Shown: positions 33,101 through 43,385 of the stretch, one piece after another
Layout: every line of letters begins with the position of its first letter
Position numbering within the stretch: position 1 is the first letter of the stretch
DNA from: Pegoplata infirma
Lineage: Eukaryota > Arthropoda > Insecta > Diptera > Anthomyiidae
DNA length: 64,000 nt
Assembly: GCA_963921195.1 (NCBI GenBank)
Contig: OY992537.1
Coordinates: 131,524,694-131,588,693 of the forward strand
Reading direction: 5' to 3'
Made by a program: the position numbers and the translations under genes
The notes under the pieces: model-generated
What the model was told of the DNA's origin: nothing
The model's input: only the letters and a program-made list of their open reading frames with translations
Database searches by the model: none

Positions 33101-34898
33101 AAAGTTTCCTTGTCGGTCTGAATCCAAAAAGTTTCAAGGCACTTATTTAGTACCTTAGTATAGTCACTTGACTTAAATGAAAATCACTCTATAACCAAAT
33201 GATTTAAATGAAAATCACTCACGTGTGAATCACGGGACCAGAGACCATCTCCAATTCAAATACTTAAACAAAAGGCAAGTGCCTCTTTATTTGATTCATC
33301 TATAACATCTGTAAATTTTGTTAAAAATTAAGTGTCCACCCTGATCCGATTTCAAAAAGTTTCAAGTCACTTATTTATTACCCTAATATACTATAGTACT
33401 TAATTTAAATGAAAATCACTCTATAATCACGTGATTTAAATAAAAATCGCTCACGCCTGAATCACGTGGTTTTTTGAGTCACGCAAATTACGGGACCACA
33501 GACCATCTCTAATTCAAATACATAAACAAAAGACAAGTTTCTCTTCATTTGTTTCATCTATAACATCTGTAAATTTTATTAAAAATAAAGTGTCCACCCT
33601 GAAATAGTTTCCTTGTAGATCCGATTTCAAAAACTTTCAAGGCACTTATTTATTACCTTAATATAGGCTTATATTCTGAATTTCAAAAAAATCGGTTAAC
33701 ATTTACGACCTGTAGAGACTTTTGGCCAAAAAACCTACCATCTCACCCCAGTGTGCACTGTGGGGCGTACAGAAGGACGACTTACGTTAAATTAATTAAT
33801 ATTAACGACAAAACCTTTTGCATACAAATCCCAAAACCGATATAAGATAAATACCAATACTTATTAAAAACCGATACCGATTCGAGGCTAAAACCAATAC
33901 CAATACCCAATACCTAAATAATTCAAAACCAATACCGAAACCTATACCAATTCAACAAAAAATGAAAACCAATACCTATACCAATACTAATATAATTTTA
34001 AAAACCAATACCAATACCAATACTTTTATCGAATTGGTACCCATCCTTGGAAATTACTAATTTTGTTTAATTTATCAATTAATTGCAGGACAATCATTTA
34101 CGTTTCGTATTGCAATTTTACAAAAATGCTTTGAAATTTATATCAACGACAACATCTATGGAACATTTGAATTTGTTAAGTTCCCCAAACAAATACAATA
34201 TGCCATGATTTATGGAGATTTTGAAAAGATTACACAATTTCATCATCGTATGCTATTCCCATTGGTATTTCCAAAAGGTTTAATATGTTCCGAGAGAATT
34301 GCATTCCAGAGTGATGTTCCCAGAAGATATGAAACAGGTAGTGGTAATTAGGAAATTTAGCTTAAACAATAAATAATATTTATAAATATGTTTTTAAATT
34401 CAATTCAAGGTACTGTTGTTGCTATGGAATGCATTGCTAAAGGTCCTCCAACTACTGAATTTTCTATATGTTTCCAATGCAATGACAGTGGACGTATCGT
34501 GCTAAAGTTTCATGTTAATTTTGACAAGACTTCCGTTATACGTAGCTATCAAAGAGAGGATAATAGGTGGGATTTTCCATATGGTGTGATGAGTAGGTTA
34601 CTAATTATAGTATTTTCTTATTATTTTTAGTTTTTGCTCCGATGATGAAGAGACCGATGGCGAATTCCCCTTCCAACGTGGCAAACTATTTAAAATTGCT
34701 TTTGGCGTTGGAGACAAAGCATTTATTATAGCTGTAAATGGCCAATACTTTACATATTACAATTTTCCATTTCGTTGCTTTTCAATTTCAACTCTAAAAT
34801 GTTTAACAAATATTGTTGGTGATTTTAGTGTCAAAAATATTGAATATCATTCCGATTCACCGTTGTTGGCACGTGTTGAAAAATTGTCGTTGATTTAG
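27168..34898 (+). CDS. Tandem-repeat galectin, five coding exons
   Basis: Exons 27168-27256, 27317-27504, 34089-34337, 34410-34596 and 34631-34898 sum to 981 nt, exactly 327 codons with stop, and phases agree at every junction. Two galectin carbohydrate-recognition domains follow one another. CRD1 (exons 1-3) reads WKGKVLTEVPFGHVLVFSGK, KISLDLTDNINVQ, YLKLEANFRENQIIRS, GWQQEE and FEIYINDNIYGTFEF. CRD2 (exons 3-5) reads GTVVAMECIAKGPPTTEFSI, LKFHVNFDKTSVIRSY, EFPFQRGKLFKIAFG and FIIAVNGQYFTYYNF. Galectins bind beta-galactosides through H-NPR-V-N-W-E. Here NPR is lost in both domains; CRD1 has Glu for the His but keeps W-EE, and CRD2 keeps the His. Classical lactose binding is therefore doubtful. 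No signal peptide, as usual for galectins. The fourth donor (AG|GTTACT at 34597) was chosen because the stronger-looking GTAGGT at 34593 would break the frame. The start Met may be internal if an upstream exon exists. Confidence 0.85.
29448..29882. mobile_element. TIR element of about 435 bp with TTTTCAC ends, nested
   Basis: GGGTTTTCACAATAACG and the inverse of GGATTTTCACAGTGACG; similarity continues through ATTAAATTTGCCTTTTTTAG on both arms. The opposite arm of the host fold-back (near 32680) has the uninterrupted sequence TATATTGAGTTATAGG, which serves as the empty site. Target duplication is unclear; ends are good to a few bases. Confidence 0.7.
30232..30600 (-). pseudogene. Tc1-like transposase 3' half, left arm
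   Basis: The minus strand reads ESVMVWGAFG (about 30530-30560), then DNWTFHQDNAPIHVTGLIK (second catalytic Asp in QDNAP), SIPILKWPGINPDINLTKFL and RTLSAKVVSRSKR. The expected Glu of the DD34E triad (normally in NPIENLW) is Thr here. The first catalytic Asp region was not found. Dead, and in inverted relation to 30742-31097. Confidence 0.75.
30742..31097 (+). pseudogene. Tc1-like transposase 3' half, right arm
   Basis: The plus strand carries LESVM, then after stops NWTFSQDNAQIHVTRLTKNF, NIPVLKRSAISPDLHPIKFL and FCAKVISKSKPYKTIKGL. SPDLHPIK corresponds to SPDLNPIE of Tc1 transposases, with the catalytic Glu changed to Lys. It is the mirror copy of the left-arm relic and has diverged independently. 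Confidence 0.75.
31251..31559. mobile_element. 309-bp pogo/Tigger-type MITE
   Basis: Nearly perfect TIRs of about 22 bp beginning CAGTTGAACCTCGATTATCC, flanked by TA (31249-31250 and 31560-31561). Inside, ACCTCTATTA and TATCCGTGC words repeat. The TIR resembles that of pogo/Tigger elements by general knowledge. It interrupts the right arm of the fold-back. Confidence 0.85.
31612..32549. mobile_element. TA-flanked MITE with TGAGGAGG ends, itself interrupted
   Basis: TGAGGAGGTTCATAACAAAA at the left and the inverse of TGAGGAGGTCCATAACAAAA at the right; the TIR continues through CCAATTCCACTTT. TA at 31610-31611 and 32550-32551. Without the nested 31696-32356 element it is about 274 bp. Confidence 0.8.
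31696..32356. mobile_element. 661-bp TIR element, possibly PIF/Harbinger
   Basis: CAAGGGAAGTCTCCCTGGTG at the left and the inverse of CAAGGGAAGTCTCCCTAGTG at the right. Inverted similarity continues for about 110 bp (ACACGTATTTTTTTTT and AGCGGCCCAAA in both arms). TAA at 31693-31695 and 32357-32359 would be a 3-bp duplication, the pattern of PIF/Harbinger. It is the fourth level of nesting in the galectin intron. Confidence 0.7.
32936..33690. repeat. Tandem repeat of about 230 bp, three units
   Basis: Each unit runs from AATCACGTG and AAATGAAAATCAC through ACGGGACCA, CCATCTC, ATTCAAATAC, ACATCTGTAAATTT and AAGTGTCCACCC to TTTCAAGGCACTTATTTA. Copy 2 of the host element has about two units at 38240-38640. 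Confidence 0.8.
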
Positions 34899-34991
34899 AA
34901 AGTCAACTGCAGGGAAAATGTCTAGAAAACGCACCGAAGATGTAGAGTTTATCATGGAATAATGTAAAAGAATAGTTATGCACTTGTTAAA

Positions 34992-34997
34992 AATAAA
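34992..34997 (+). terminator. Polyadenylation signal of the galectin gene
   Basis: AATAAA 94 bases after the stop codon, followed by T/G-rich sequence (GGTTTTGATG, TTGTGTTTT). The short 3' UTR is typical of a compact insect gene. Confidence 0.65.
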
Positions 34998-36423
34998 GGT
35001 TTTGATGAATCAATTGTGTTTTAAATTCTTGAGAGTTAAAAATTTTCTAACATAAGTCCCAAGGACAGGAAAATTAACCAATTTGTTTTTTCATTATTTA
35101 AATTATTTTTTATGACCGCGCACTTAAAGTGGTGAGGGTCGAAAAACTGCATTTTCTAATTCCCAGGGTCCAAAATGCTGGACTTTGAACTAATTCTGAC
35201 ATCAAAAATGTTTAATTTTTTGGTTTTTTCGTTAGAACAGATCGATCGTGGTCAGTAATTCTATTTGTTGTAAGGTGTTTAAGTTGAAAAATGTAGAAGA
35301 AGATTTAATTTTTAAAAATTAAAAACATTTCTGGTATTCCCATACCGGTTTCAAACACTTCCAGTTATAGTCAATGATGGGTACCAATACCTTTTCGATA
35401 CCAATACCCGTTAATACCAATTCAAATTGAAAACCAATACCAATTAAAAACCAATACCTTTATTTGTGCGATACCAATACCGATAAAAAACCAATACTGA
35501 TTCCCCACTACCAATACCAATTAAAAACCAATACTTTTATTCTTCAAAACCAATAACAATAAAAAACCAATACCAATTCATTTTTTCTACTTTCGTATCG
35601 GTTTTGTTTCGGTTTTTTGAATTCTTATTTTCGTTTGTTTTAATTGTGACGTCCAACATTTTCTTTCCATCACATTATTAGGTTTTACCTGACTAACGAA
35701 TTGCTACAGATGTTCACAAAAGATGTTACATCGATCAGTAATCGTTTGCATGCAAAGTCATATAACAAAAAGGAATTTTAAAAGCCATAAAAACATAAAA
35801 CAAATATTTTTTTGTCACGTTACGTGATTTTTATGACCTCTAATAAAATTAGATCTTAAAAAATTTAGACCTTTTCTGTAATGAAATTTTTTCTTTTGCA
35901 AACATTATTAATATGTGATACACATGTATTGAATGTCACTGCACTGTTCTTTGCGTTGTAAAAAAAAATACTAATGTCCTTTTTTGGAAATCCCAAAATT
36001 TTAATCAAGCATCGTTACAAAATTATATGTCACAACACCAGAATCCAGAAAAAAAAATTTTGTTTGTTTTATTAGAGGCACAGTCATATTATAAAAGAAT
36101 TTAAGAACGCATAATGTGTGGTTCACACTTGCTATTTTTGAGAGTTTAAGGGTTACGTGTTTAAAAAATTATTTGTTCTGTATCCATTACGTTTTTATTC
36201 AGTTACTGGTGTTTTGTTAAACAACTTGTTTAAGGTCGAAAGTGTGAACTCCATATAAGAAAAACAATTTGCCCGTGTAATTACAAAAAGATCTAAAATC
36301 GAAAAAGGGGCCCTTGCACGATAACCCATTTTAATCACCTTTAAAAAAAAAATATGTATGAAAGGATGGATTTCAGGTATATTTTGCTACAAATGTTAAG
36401 TGTCATCTTTCTGCAATTAAAAA

Positions 36424-37187
36424 CAAGTAAGAAAATTATAGTCGGTCAAGACCGACCATATAATACCCTTCACTAGAGTTTCCCGGAAAATTAGATCTAT
36501 TAATTGTCAAATCTTTAATACGTGTAAAAAACACTCATAAATCAAATTTGAGTGTTGACAATAAACTGCTTTAACTGAATATAGGGCGAAATTTTCACAA
36601 GGAGCCTAAGTCCAAAACTGGTCCGATGATAATCAGATTTGATAAGGTTATTTAAGTACGCGTTTAACATACACAAACAAAATTTTAATTAAATATTTTC
36701 TATTTTCATGAAATTTGAGAGATTTATGTGAAAATCGGGAAGGTGGTTTGTATGGGGGCTACAAGAAGGACAGGTCCGATTTCTTTAAAATTCGGAATGG
36801 TGATTTGTGTAGATGAAACATGACTACCTGCCAAATTTCGAAAAGATACCTATTAAAATACGGCTATTAGAGTCATTTGAGCCAAATTAAAGAGGACCTT
36901 TGTATGGGGGCTAGGTCTAAATATGGACCGATTTTTTACAATTTCGTCCTTGGGCAAAAAGAGGCTTAAGTTTTAAATTTCAAGTCAATTGATTAAAAAT
37001 TCCGACCTGTATCGTGTTTACACCGTTTACATGGACAGACAGACGGACGGACATCGCTAAATCGACTTAAAAAGTAATTCTGAGCCGATCGGTATACTTA
37101 AAGGTGGCTCTAGGACCAATATTTCGGGTAGTTACAAACATCAGCACAAACTCATTATACCCTGTACCATAGTGTGGTGTAGGGTAT
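36424..37187. mobile_element. Insertion of about 764 bp with CAAGTAAGAAAATTATAG / GGGTATA ends
   Basis: Copy 1 of the host element has an uninterrupted GCAATTAAAAAATATCTCCC here, defining the insertion. It begins CAAGTAAGAAAATTATAGTC and GGTCAAGACCGACC and ends GTGGTGTAGGGTATA. A GACAGACAGACGGACGGAC block lies near its 3' end. This layout is a familiar dispersed repeat of higher flies, but I cannot name the family. Confidence 0.65.
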
Positions 37188-37406
37188 AAATATCTCCCTT
37201 ACCACCGCAATTTATATGTACATTAAATGCAATGTGAATCAGTACAGAAATTGTTTCAAGCATAAAATGTTGAAATACAGGCTTTTCTGGAATAACGGAA
37301 TATTAAATTTTTTTTTTTACAAGATTTTTAAGATCTGCCGGTGCTAATTTCACTAAAAAAGTACCTTTTTCCAAAAAAGGAAAAATAAAATTGAATCTTA
37401 TACCCA

Positions 37407-37525
37407 ATTCACACCTGAGGTGAAATCTTGTTCGAACGAGATTTCGATCATATGGTTGTGTATAAAATGATACAGACCATATGATCGAAATCTCGTTCGA
37501 ACGAGATTTCACCTCAGGTGCGAAT
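37407..37525. repeat. Hairpin with nested perfect palindrome
   Basis: Arms of about 47 bp (ATTCACACCTGAGGTGAAAT ... GATCATATGG) face each other across a spacer of about 22 bp. Each arm also contains the self-complementary core CTCGTTCGAACGAG, flanked by GAAAT and ATTTC; the left arm has one change. Confidence 0.85.
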
Positions 37526-37855
37526 AGGCCTTTAGTTTTATAAAATTTCCTTTTTTTAATTTTTCTCAAAAGAGATAAAATTAAAACGCCTTAAAATATA
37601 TATTTTTGTAAACCACTTTTGATTTAGTTGGCTTTAACTTTAATTTTATCATTATTATTTAAAAAAGAAGCGAAAAATAAGTTCTTCTCGCATTGGTACA
37701 GTGGACCTAAATGGAGTAAAAACTGACCAATAAAAATTAGGTAATTTGTTACTCATTTGAGATTATCGAAAATCAAGGAAATTTTTATTTTTTATACCCT
37801 TCCTCTTCTTTTCCACAATGGAACATTGTCAGGCTTAAAGGTACCTACAGACGAC

Positions 37856-37973
37856 GCAATATTATGTACAATATACAATTTTATTGATCGTGTGTGGGTA
37901 AGATTGACGATTGTACAATGGTCAATCTAACCCACACACCATCAATATAATAGGATATTGAACATAATATTGC
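37856..37973. repeat. Hairpin with arms of about 53 bp
   Basis: GCAATATTATGT at the left against ACATAATATTGC at the right, and GTGTGTGGGT with AGATTGAC against GTCAATCT with ACCCACACAC. The loop is about 11 bp. Likely a snap-back MITE. Confidence 0.8.
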
Positions 37974-39097
37974 ATTTTATAAATTTTATTTTTTTATAAA
38001 ATTTATTTTAGCTCCATTTTTGAAAACGGACACAAGCGGTCAAATTTTTTTGAAAAATTGGGATAGAAAGGATAATTCTGGCCCAGAAAGTTTTTTGAAA
38101 GGGCGTAGAACTTTTGATAACGATGAGTTTAAAAATGAGGTTTCCACAATTTTATTTTTTTTTTTAAAGGGATTTTTCAAAAAAACTTCACGCAAAAATT
38201 CGACCCACTCTCTAGACACTCACTCAGAATTTTTCAACTCAACATCACGTGATTTAAGATGTTATTTAAAATGAAGTGTCAAAGTTTCCTTGTAGGTCTG
38301 AATCCAAAAAGTTTCAAGGCACTTATTTATTATCCTAGGTTACGTTAGGTTAACCTACCCTAATATAGTCACTTAATTTAAATGAAAATCGCTCAATAAT
38401 CACGTGATTTAAATAAAAATCGCTCACGCCTGAATCAAGTGGTTTTTTGAGTCACGCAAATTACGGGACCACAGACCATCTCTAATTCAAATACATATTC
38501 AAAAGACAAGTGTCTCTTCATTTGATTCATCTATAACATCTGTAAATTTGATTAAAAATGAAGTGTCCACCCTGAAATAGTTTCCTTGTAGGTCCGATTT
38601 CAAAAACTTTCAAGGCACTTATTAATTACCTTAATATTACCTTAATATATCTTCTGAATTTCCAAAAAATCGGTTAACATTTACAACCTGTAGAGACTTT
38701 TGACCAAAAAACCTACCATAACGCCCCAGTGTGCACTGTGGGGCGGACAGAAGGACGACGTTAGTTAAATTAATTAATATTAACGACAAAACCTTTTGCA
38801 TACAAATACCAAAACCGATATAAGATAGATACCAATACTTATTAAAAACCGATACCAATTCGAGGCTAAAACCAATACCAATACCCAATACCTAAATAAT
38901 TCAAAACCAATACCGAAACCTATACCAATTCAACAAAAAATGAAAACCAATACCTATACCAATACTAATATAATTTTAAAAACCAATACCAATACTTTTA
39001 TCGAATTGGTACCCATCCTTGGTTATAGTGTTATCATCAGTAGGGTTTTAATTGGCCAGCTCACTTTTGTGGGCATGGTATTAGGTAATATGTATAT

Positions 39098-39860
39098 TAG
39101 CCTGTCCCGAAAATGGCCTCTTTTAGGATTTCGCTTGGTAATAGCAAAAAAAATAAGCGTATTACAAAGCGTATAATGGGGAAAATAATAAAAAAATTGG
39201 AGTCTGACTATGCCTTCCTACATGCGGTTAAAGTTCGTAATCGTAGTGTATTTTGTCAAAAAAAAATATTTTTTGTTTTGAACGCTATTGGTGTCAAAAT
39301 TCGCGAAATGTTTAGAACATTAATGGTGTTTTCTTTTCTGGCAAAAATGTGCCTTTTTTTTGCATTTCGCCCCAAAAATTATGTTTTTATGTTCTGTTCT
39401 AAAAAATGGCAACCCTTATAAAGAATATCGTGTTCTTTTCTAAAAATGTCTGCCCTATAAAGTGCAAAAAAGTTGCACTTTTTACCCCGTAAAAAATCAC
39501 GGGGTTGAAATTGCCTTATACAACAGCTGACTTTTTCTGTGTTGTTTTCTCAAAACAGTTGTTAAAAAATACAGGGCAGAGTATTTCTGGATGTTGTGTT
39601 CTATTCCAGTCAAATAAAATGCAAGTTTTTGAAGGTGTGAGTTAAACATTTTAAAAATGCATACCCTAAAAAGGCAAACATTTTTTTCAGAAAAGAAATC
39701 ACCATAAGAGAAAAATATTTTAAAAGTTTTCATGGAATAATTTTGGTCCTCCAGTTCATTTAAAGGAAAAAAATTGAAGTTTTATTTTTCCCCATTATCA
39801 GCTCTCGAAAGAGCATAATTTTTTGCTATTACCTTAAATTTTATTTTTCAGGACAGGCTA
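39098..39860. mobile_element. 763-bp TIR element with 8-bp duplication
   Basis: TAGCCTGTCC at the left, the inverse of TAGCCTGTCC at the right; GGTAATAGCAAAAAA recurs inverted further in. Perfect 8-bp duplication ATGTATAT at 39090-39097 and 39861-39868. A 102-codon frame (39113-39421) is Lys/Phe-rich and matches no transposase I know. hAT-like by duplication length. Confidence 0.78.
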
Positions 39861-39869
39861 ATGTATATC

Positions 39870-40245
39870 ATAATTAAATACTTTGGTATTAAAAACTTAT
39901 TGCAGTTACTACATGACGCTCATTTGTGTAGTAAGTAGTAGTTGTTGTTTTCAATTTCAGTTGTCGTTTTAAAAAAACAAATACAAAAAATTAGTAACTG
40001 TTGTTTTATGTACTTCTTTTTAGTCTATAAAAAAACTTAAAGTTTTCTAAAAATTTTTAGAAAACGAATGTGCAGGAATTATTTCCAAATAGTTTTAACC
40101 GTTTTTGACGTTAAGAAGTTTTTTTGTTAATAAAAAAAATTCAGACAATTTGAGTTACAGTAAAAACAACTGTAATTTAAAGTAGTTTTTTACTGTTTTT
40201 TGTAGTTGTTAATCAATAGTTAAACAGAACAACAATTTTTGGTTG
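39870..40245. other. AT-rich sequence with short repeats
   Basis: GTAGT/ACTAC words and short inverted repeats; nothing identified. Confidence 0.3.
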
Positions 40246-40249
40246 ATTT

Positions 40250-40456
40250 TTTTTCGAATTTCATGTCTTAATACCTGCCAAACGATGGCCACGTTAGTGC
40301 TGATTGTGTGGAAATTTATGAAAAAAATTTTCAAGGTCATCTTCAGTCGCAACCATCGGTGAAAGATGACCTTGCGAAATTTTTTCATAAATTTTAACAC
40401 AATCAGCTCTAACGTGGCCATCGTTTGGCAGGTATTACGACATCAAATTCGAAAAT
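40250..40456. repeat. Near-perfect palindrome, arms of about 95 bp
   Basis: Left arm TTCGAATTTCATGTC, ACCTGCCAAACGATGGCCAC and AAGGTCATCTT is mirrored by AAGATGACCTT, GTGGCCATCGTTTGGCAGGT and GACATCAAATTCGAA. The loop is about 15-20 bp (CAGTCGCAACCATCGGTG). Few mismatches, so it is young or under conversion. Confidence 0.85.
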
Positions 40457-41214
40457 TTAAAATAACTTTAATTAACAAATTTTTTGTAATTTTTGTCTAT
40501 TTATCTGATCTTATTGATGTTTACAGTGCCAATCTATATATATAAAAGAGTGTGGTGACTGACTGACTGACTGATTGGCAATAATCATCGCCCAGCCCAA
40601 ACCGCTGAAGCTAGAGACTTGAAATTTGGAATGTAGGTTCGGCTCCCGACAAAACCACCCACTAAGAAGGGATTTTTGGAAATTCCGATTCTAAGGGGGG
40701 CAAAAGGGGGAAAATAGGGCCCTTTGGGGGATTTTGTATCTTTTGAACTAATAGTCCTAGAAACTTTAAATTTGAACTCTAGGATCCTCTCGCGGAAATA
40801 AAATTTCGGAAAATTTTTTTTGGGAAAATTCCGCCTCCAAGGGGGGAAAAAGGGGGAAATAGGGCAAATTGTTACATTTTTTATATTCTAAACAAATGCT
40901 CCCAGAAACTTGAAATTTGAAGTCTAGGACCCTCTCGCGGAAATAACATTTTGGAAAAAGTAATATTTTGAAAATTCCGTTTCTAAGGTGGGGGGGGGGG
41001 GGGGGGAGGGGGAAAGTAGGGCAAGTTGGTACATTTTGTATCTTCTGAACTAATGGTCCTACAATCTTGAAATTTTGAATATAGGATACTCTCGCGGAAA
41101 TAACATTTTGAAAAAAGTACTTTTTTGAAAATTCCGGTTTTAAGGGGACAAAAAGGGGGAAAATAGGGCAATTTGGTGAATTTTGATCTAATGGTCCTAG
41201 AAACTAGGGAAAAA

Positions 41215-41850
41215 ACATTTTTTTACTAAAATTTTTTCACTCAAAATTTTTTTTTCACTCAAAATTTTTTTTCACTCAAAATTTTTTTTCACTCAAAATT
41301 TTTTTTCACTCAAAACTTTTTTGCTCAAAATTTTTTTTCACTCAAAATTTTTTTTTACAATTTTTTTTTCACTCAAAAATTTTTTTTACTCAAAATTTTT
41401 TTTCACTCAAATTTTTTTTCACTCATAATTTTTTTTCACTCAAAATTTTTTTTCACTCAAAAATTTTTTTTCACTCAATTTTTTTCACTCAAAATTTTTT
41501 CACTCAAAATTTTTTTTCACTCAAAATTTTTTTTCACTCAAAATTTTTTTTCACTCAAAAATTTTTTTTCACTCAATTTTTTTTCACTCAAAATTTTTTT
41601 TCACTCAAAATTTTTTTTTTACTCAAAACTTTTTTTTACTCAAAATTTTTTTTCACTCAATTTTTTTTACTAAAAATTTTTTTTACTCAATTGTATTTTA
41701 TTTTTCAGTTTTTTTACTTAAATTTTTTACTTAGAAGGTGTTTTCACCCAAATTTTTTTTACTCAATTTTTTTTTACTCCAAATTTTTTTCGCTTAATTT
41801 TTTGACTCAAATTTTTTACTCAATTTTTTTTCTCATTTATTTTTTTATTT
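41215..41850. repeat. Short tandem array CTCAAAATTTTTTTTCA
   Basis: About 35 diverged copies of a 15-18-bp unit inside the Helitron. The same array, inverted, is in the right Helitron at 58290-58752 and 59364-59420, so it predates both insertions and belongs to the element. Confidence 0.85.
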
Positions 41851-43385
41851 TTGGGAATTTATTGATTTAATCACTTAAATTTAGGGGGAAATAGGACAAT
41901 TTTGAACATCTTCTGAACTAATGGCCCCAGTAACCTAACATTTAGACTATAGGATCCTCTCGCGGAAATAATACTCTAAAGAAAGTATTTTTTTTTTCAA
42001 TAAGAAGGGGAAATGGGGGAAAAATGGCAATTTGGTACATGTTCTATCTTTTGACCTAATGGTCCTAGAAACTTAAAACTTGGACTATAAGATCCTCTAA
42101 CGGAAAAAACATTCTGAAACAAAGTTTTTTTTAGTTCTGATTCTAGGGGGTTGAAAGGGGGAAAGTAGGATAGGTCCATTTTGTATCTTCTGAACTAATG
42201 GTCCTAGAAACTTAAAAATTTGGACTATGTGATCCTCTCACGGAATTTATGTTCTGAAGAAAGTATTTTTTGAAAATTTTTCATTTTGAACATTTTCCAT
42301 ATTGTGAACTAATGGTCACAGAAACCTGAAATTTGGACTATAGGAACCTCTCGCGGAAATAATATTCTGAAGAAAGTACTTTTTTAAAAAGGCACTTCTT
42401 TGGTACATATTCTTTTTTCGGACCTAATGGTTCTAGATACTTAAAGATTGGACTATAAGATCATCTCGCGGAAAAACATTCCGAAACAAAGTTTTTTTTT
42501 TTCAATTCCGCTTCTAGGGTGGAAAAGGGGGATAATAGGACAATTTGGTACACTTTGTATGTTCTGAACTAATTTTCACAAAAACTTAAAAATTTTGACT
42601 ATGGGATCCTTCGCGGAAATAACATTGTAAAGAAAATTCTATTTTGAAAATTTGGCTTCTAAGGGCGAAAAAGATGGAAAGTAGGGTAATTTTGTGTCTG
42701 CTGAACTAATGGTCGTAGATCCTTGAAATTTGGACTGTAAGATCCTCTCGCGGAAATAACTTTCTGAAAGAAGTACTTTTTTGAAAATTCCTGTTTGTAT
42801 CTGCTGAACAAATAGGACTGCTCGATCCTCTCGCGTGGACTGCACGATCCTCTCGCGGAAATAACATTCTGAAAAAAGTAATTTTTTGAAAATTCCGCTT
42901 TAAAGGGTGAAAAAGGGGAAGGTAGGGCAATTTTGTATCTGCTGAAAATATGGTCCTAGATACTTGAAATTTGGAGTGAACGATCCTCTCGCGGAAATAA
43001 CATTCTAAAGGAAGTACTTTTTCAAAATTCTGGGGGAAAATGGGGTAAAGTAGGACAATTTTGAATCTGCTGAACTAATGGTCCTTAATACTTGAAATTT
43101 TAACTGTCCCAGCAAAACTTTGGTAATGGGTAGTGATTATATAACACATTACCAGGTAATGTATATACCTTATTTGTAGCATTATTTTAGGATGTCTTAC
43201 CAAACATTTGTTCCACAACGTATTATTTTAAAGTGAAAAATAATGCATTACTAATAATTTGCTACGTAATGCATGATTATTGGAAAAATGTATTTCATAT
43301 TTATTATTTCTAAACATTATATCATGGATGATTTATATTTGGTTACATTATGTATTATTTAAAAGTTTGAAATAATGCATTATTT

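Larger units (their letters stand above)
28027..34049. mobile_element. ACCAATACC-rich hAT-like element, copy 1, in the galectin intron
   Basis: Ends CAATGATGGGTACCAAT and the inverse of CAAGGATGGGTACCAAT, identical in type to copy 2 (35372-39021). Both termini carry arrays of ACCAATACCAATTAAAA words. Unlike copy 2, no 8-bp duplication is visible at the flanks (AATTTTTC against GAAATTAC). Relative to copy 2 it has gained the 3.3-kb insertion 29409-32730 and an extra tandem unit near its right end, and lacks the 36424-37187 insertion. Confidence 0.75.
27505..34088 (+). other. Galectin intron 2, 6.6 kb, filled by nested transposons
   Basis: Donor G|GTTTGT at 27505 and acceptor TTGCAG at 34083-34088. 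Nearly all of its length is a 6.0-kb repeat element (28027-34049) with further elements inside. The 27740-28026 segment resembles 44065-44395 (AATCAGCTGATTTTTTTT start, AAAGTTGTTTTA and AGATTTTTCGA near the end), so even the flank is repetitive. Confidence 0.75.
35372..39021. mobile_element. ACCAATACC-rich hAT-like element, copy 2, 3,650 bp
   Basis: CAATGATGGGTACCAAT to the inverse of CAAGGATGGGTACCAAT, with a perfect 8-bp duplication GTTATAGT at 35364-35371 and 39022-39029. Same orientation as copy 1 (28027-34049). No transposase was found. It has gained an insertion at 36424-37187. Hairpins at 37407-37525 and 37856-37973 have no counterpart that I saw in copy 1 and may be further MITEs. Confidence 0.88.

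Noticed and set aside
39113..39421. 102-codon frame as a transposase of the 763-bp element
   Set aside because: No DDE motif, zinc finger or hAT signature; Lys/Phe/Ile-rich composition. Kept only as a note in the element entry.
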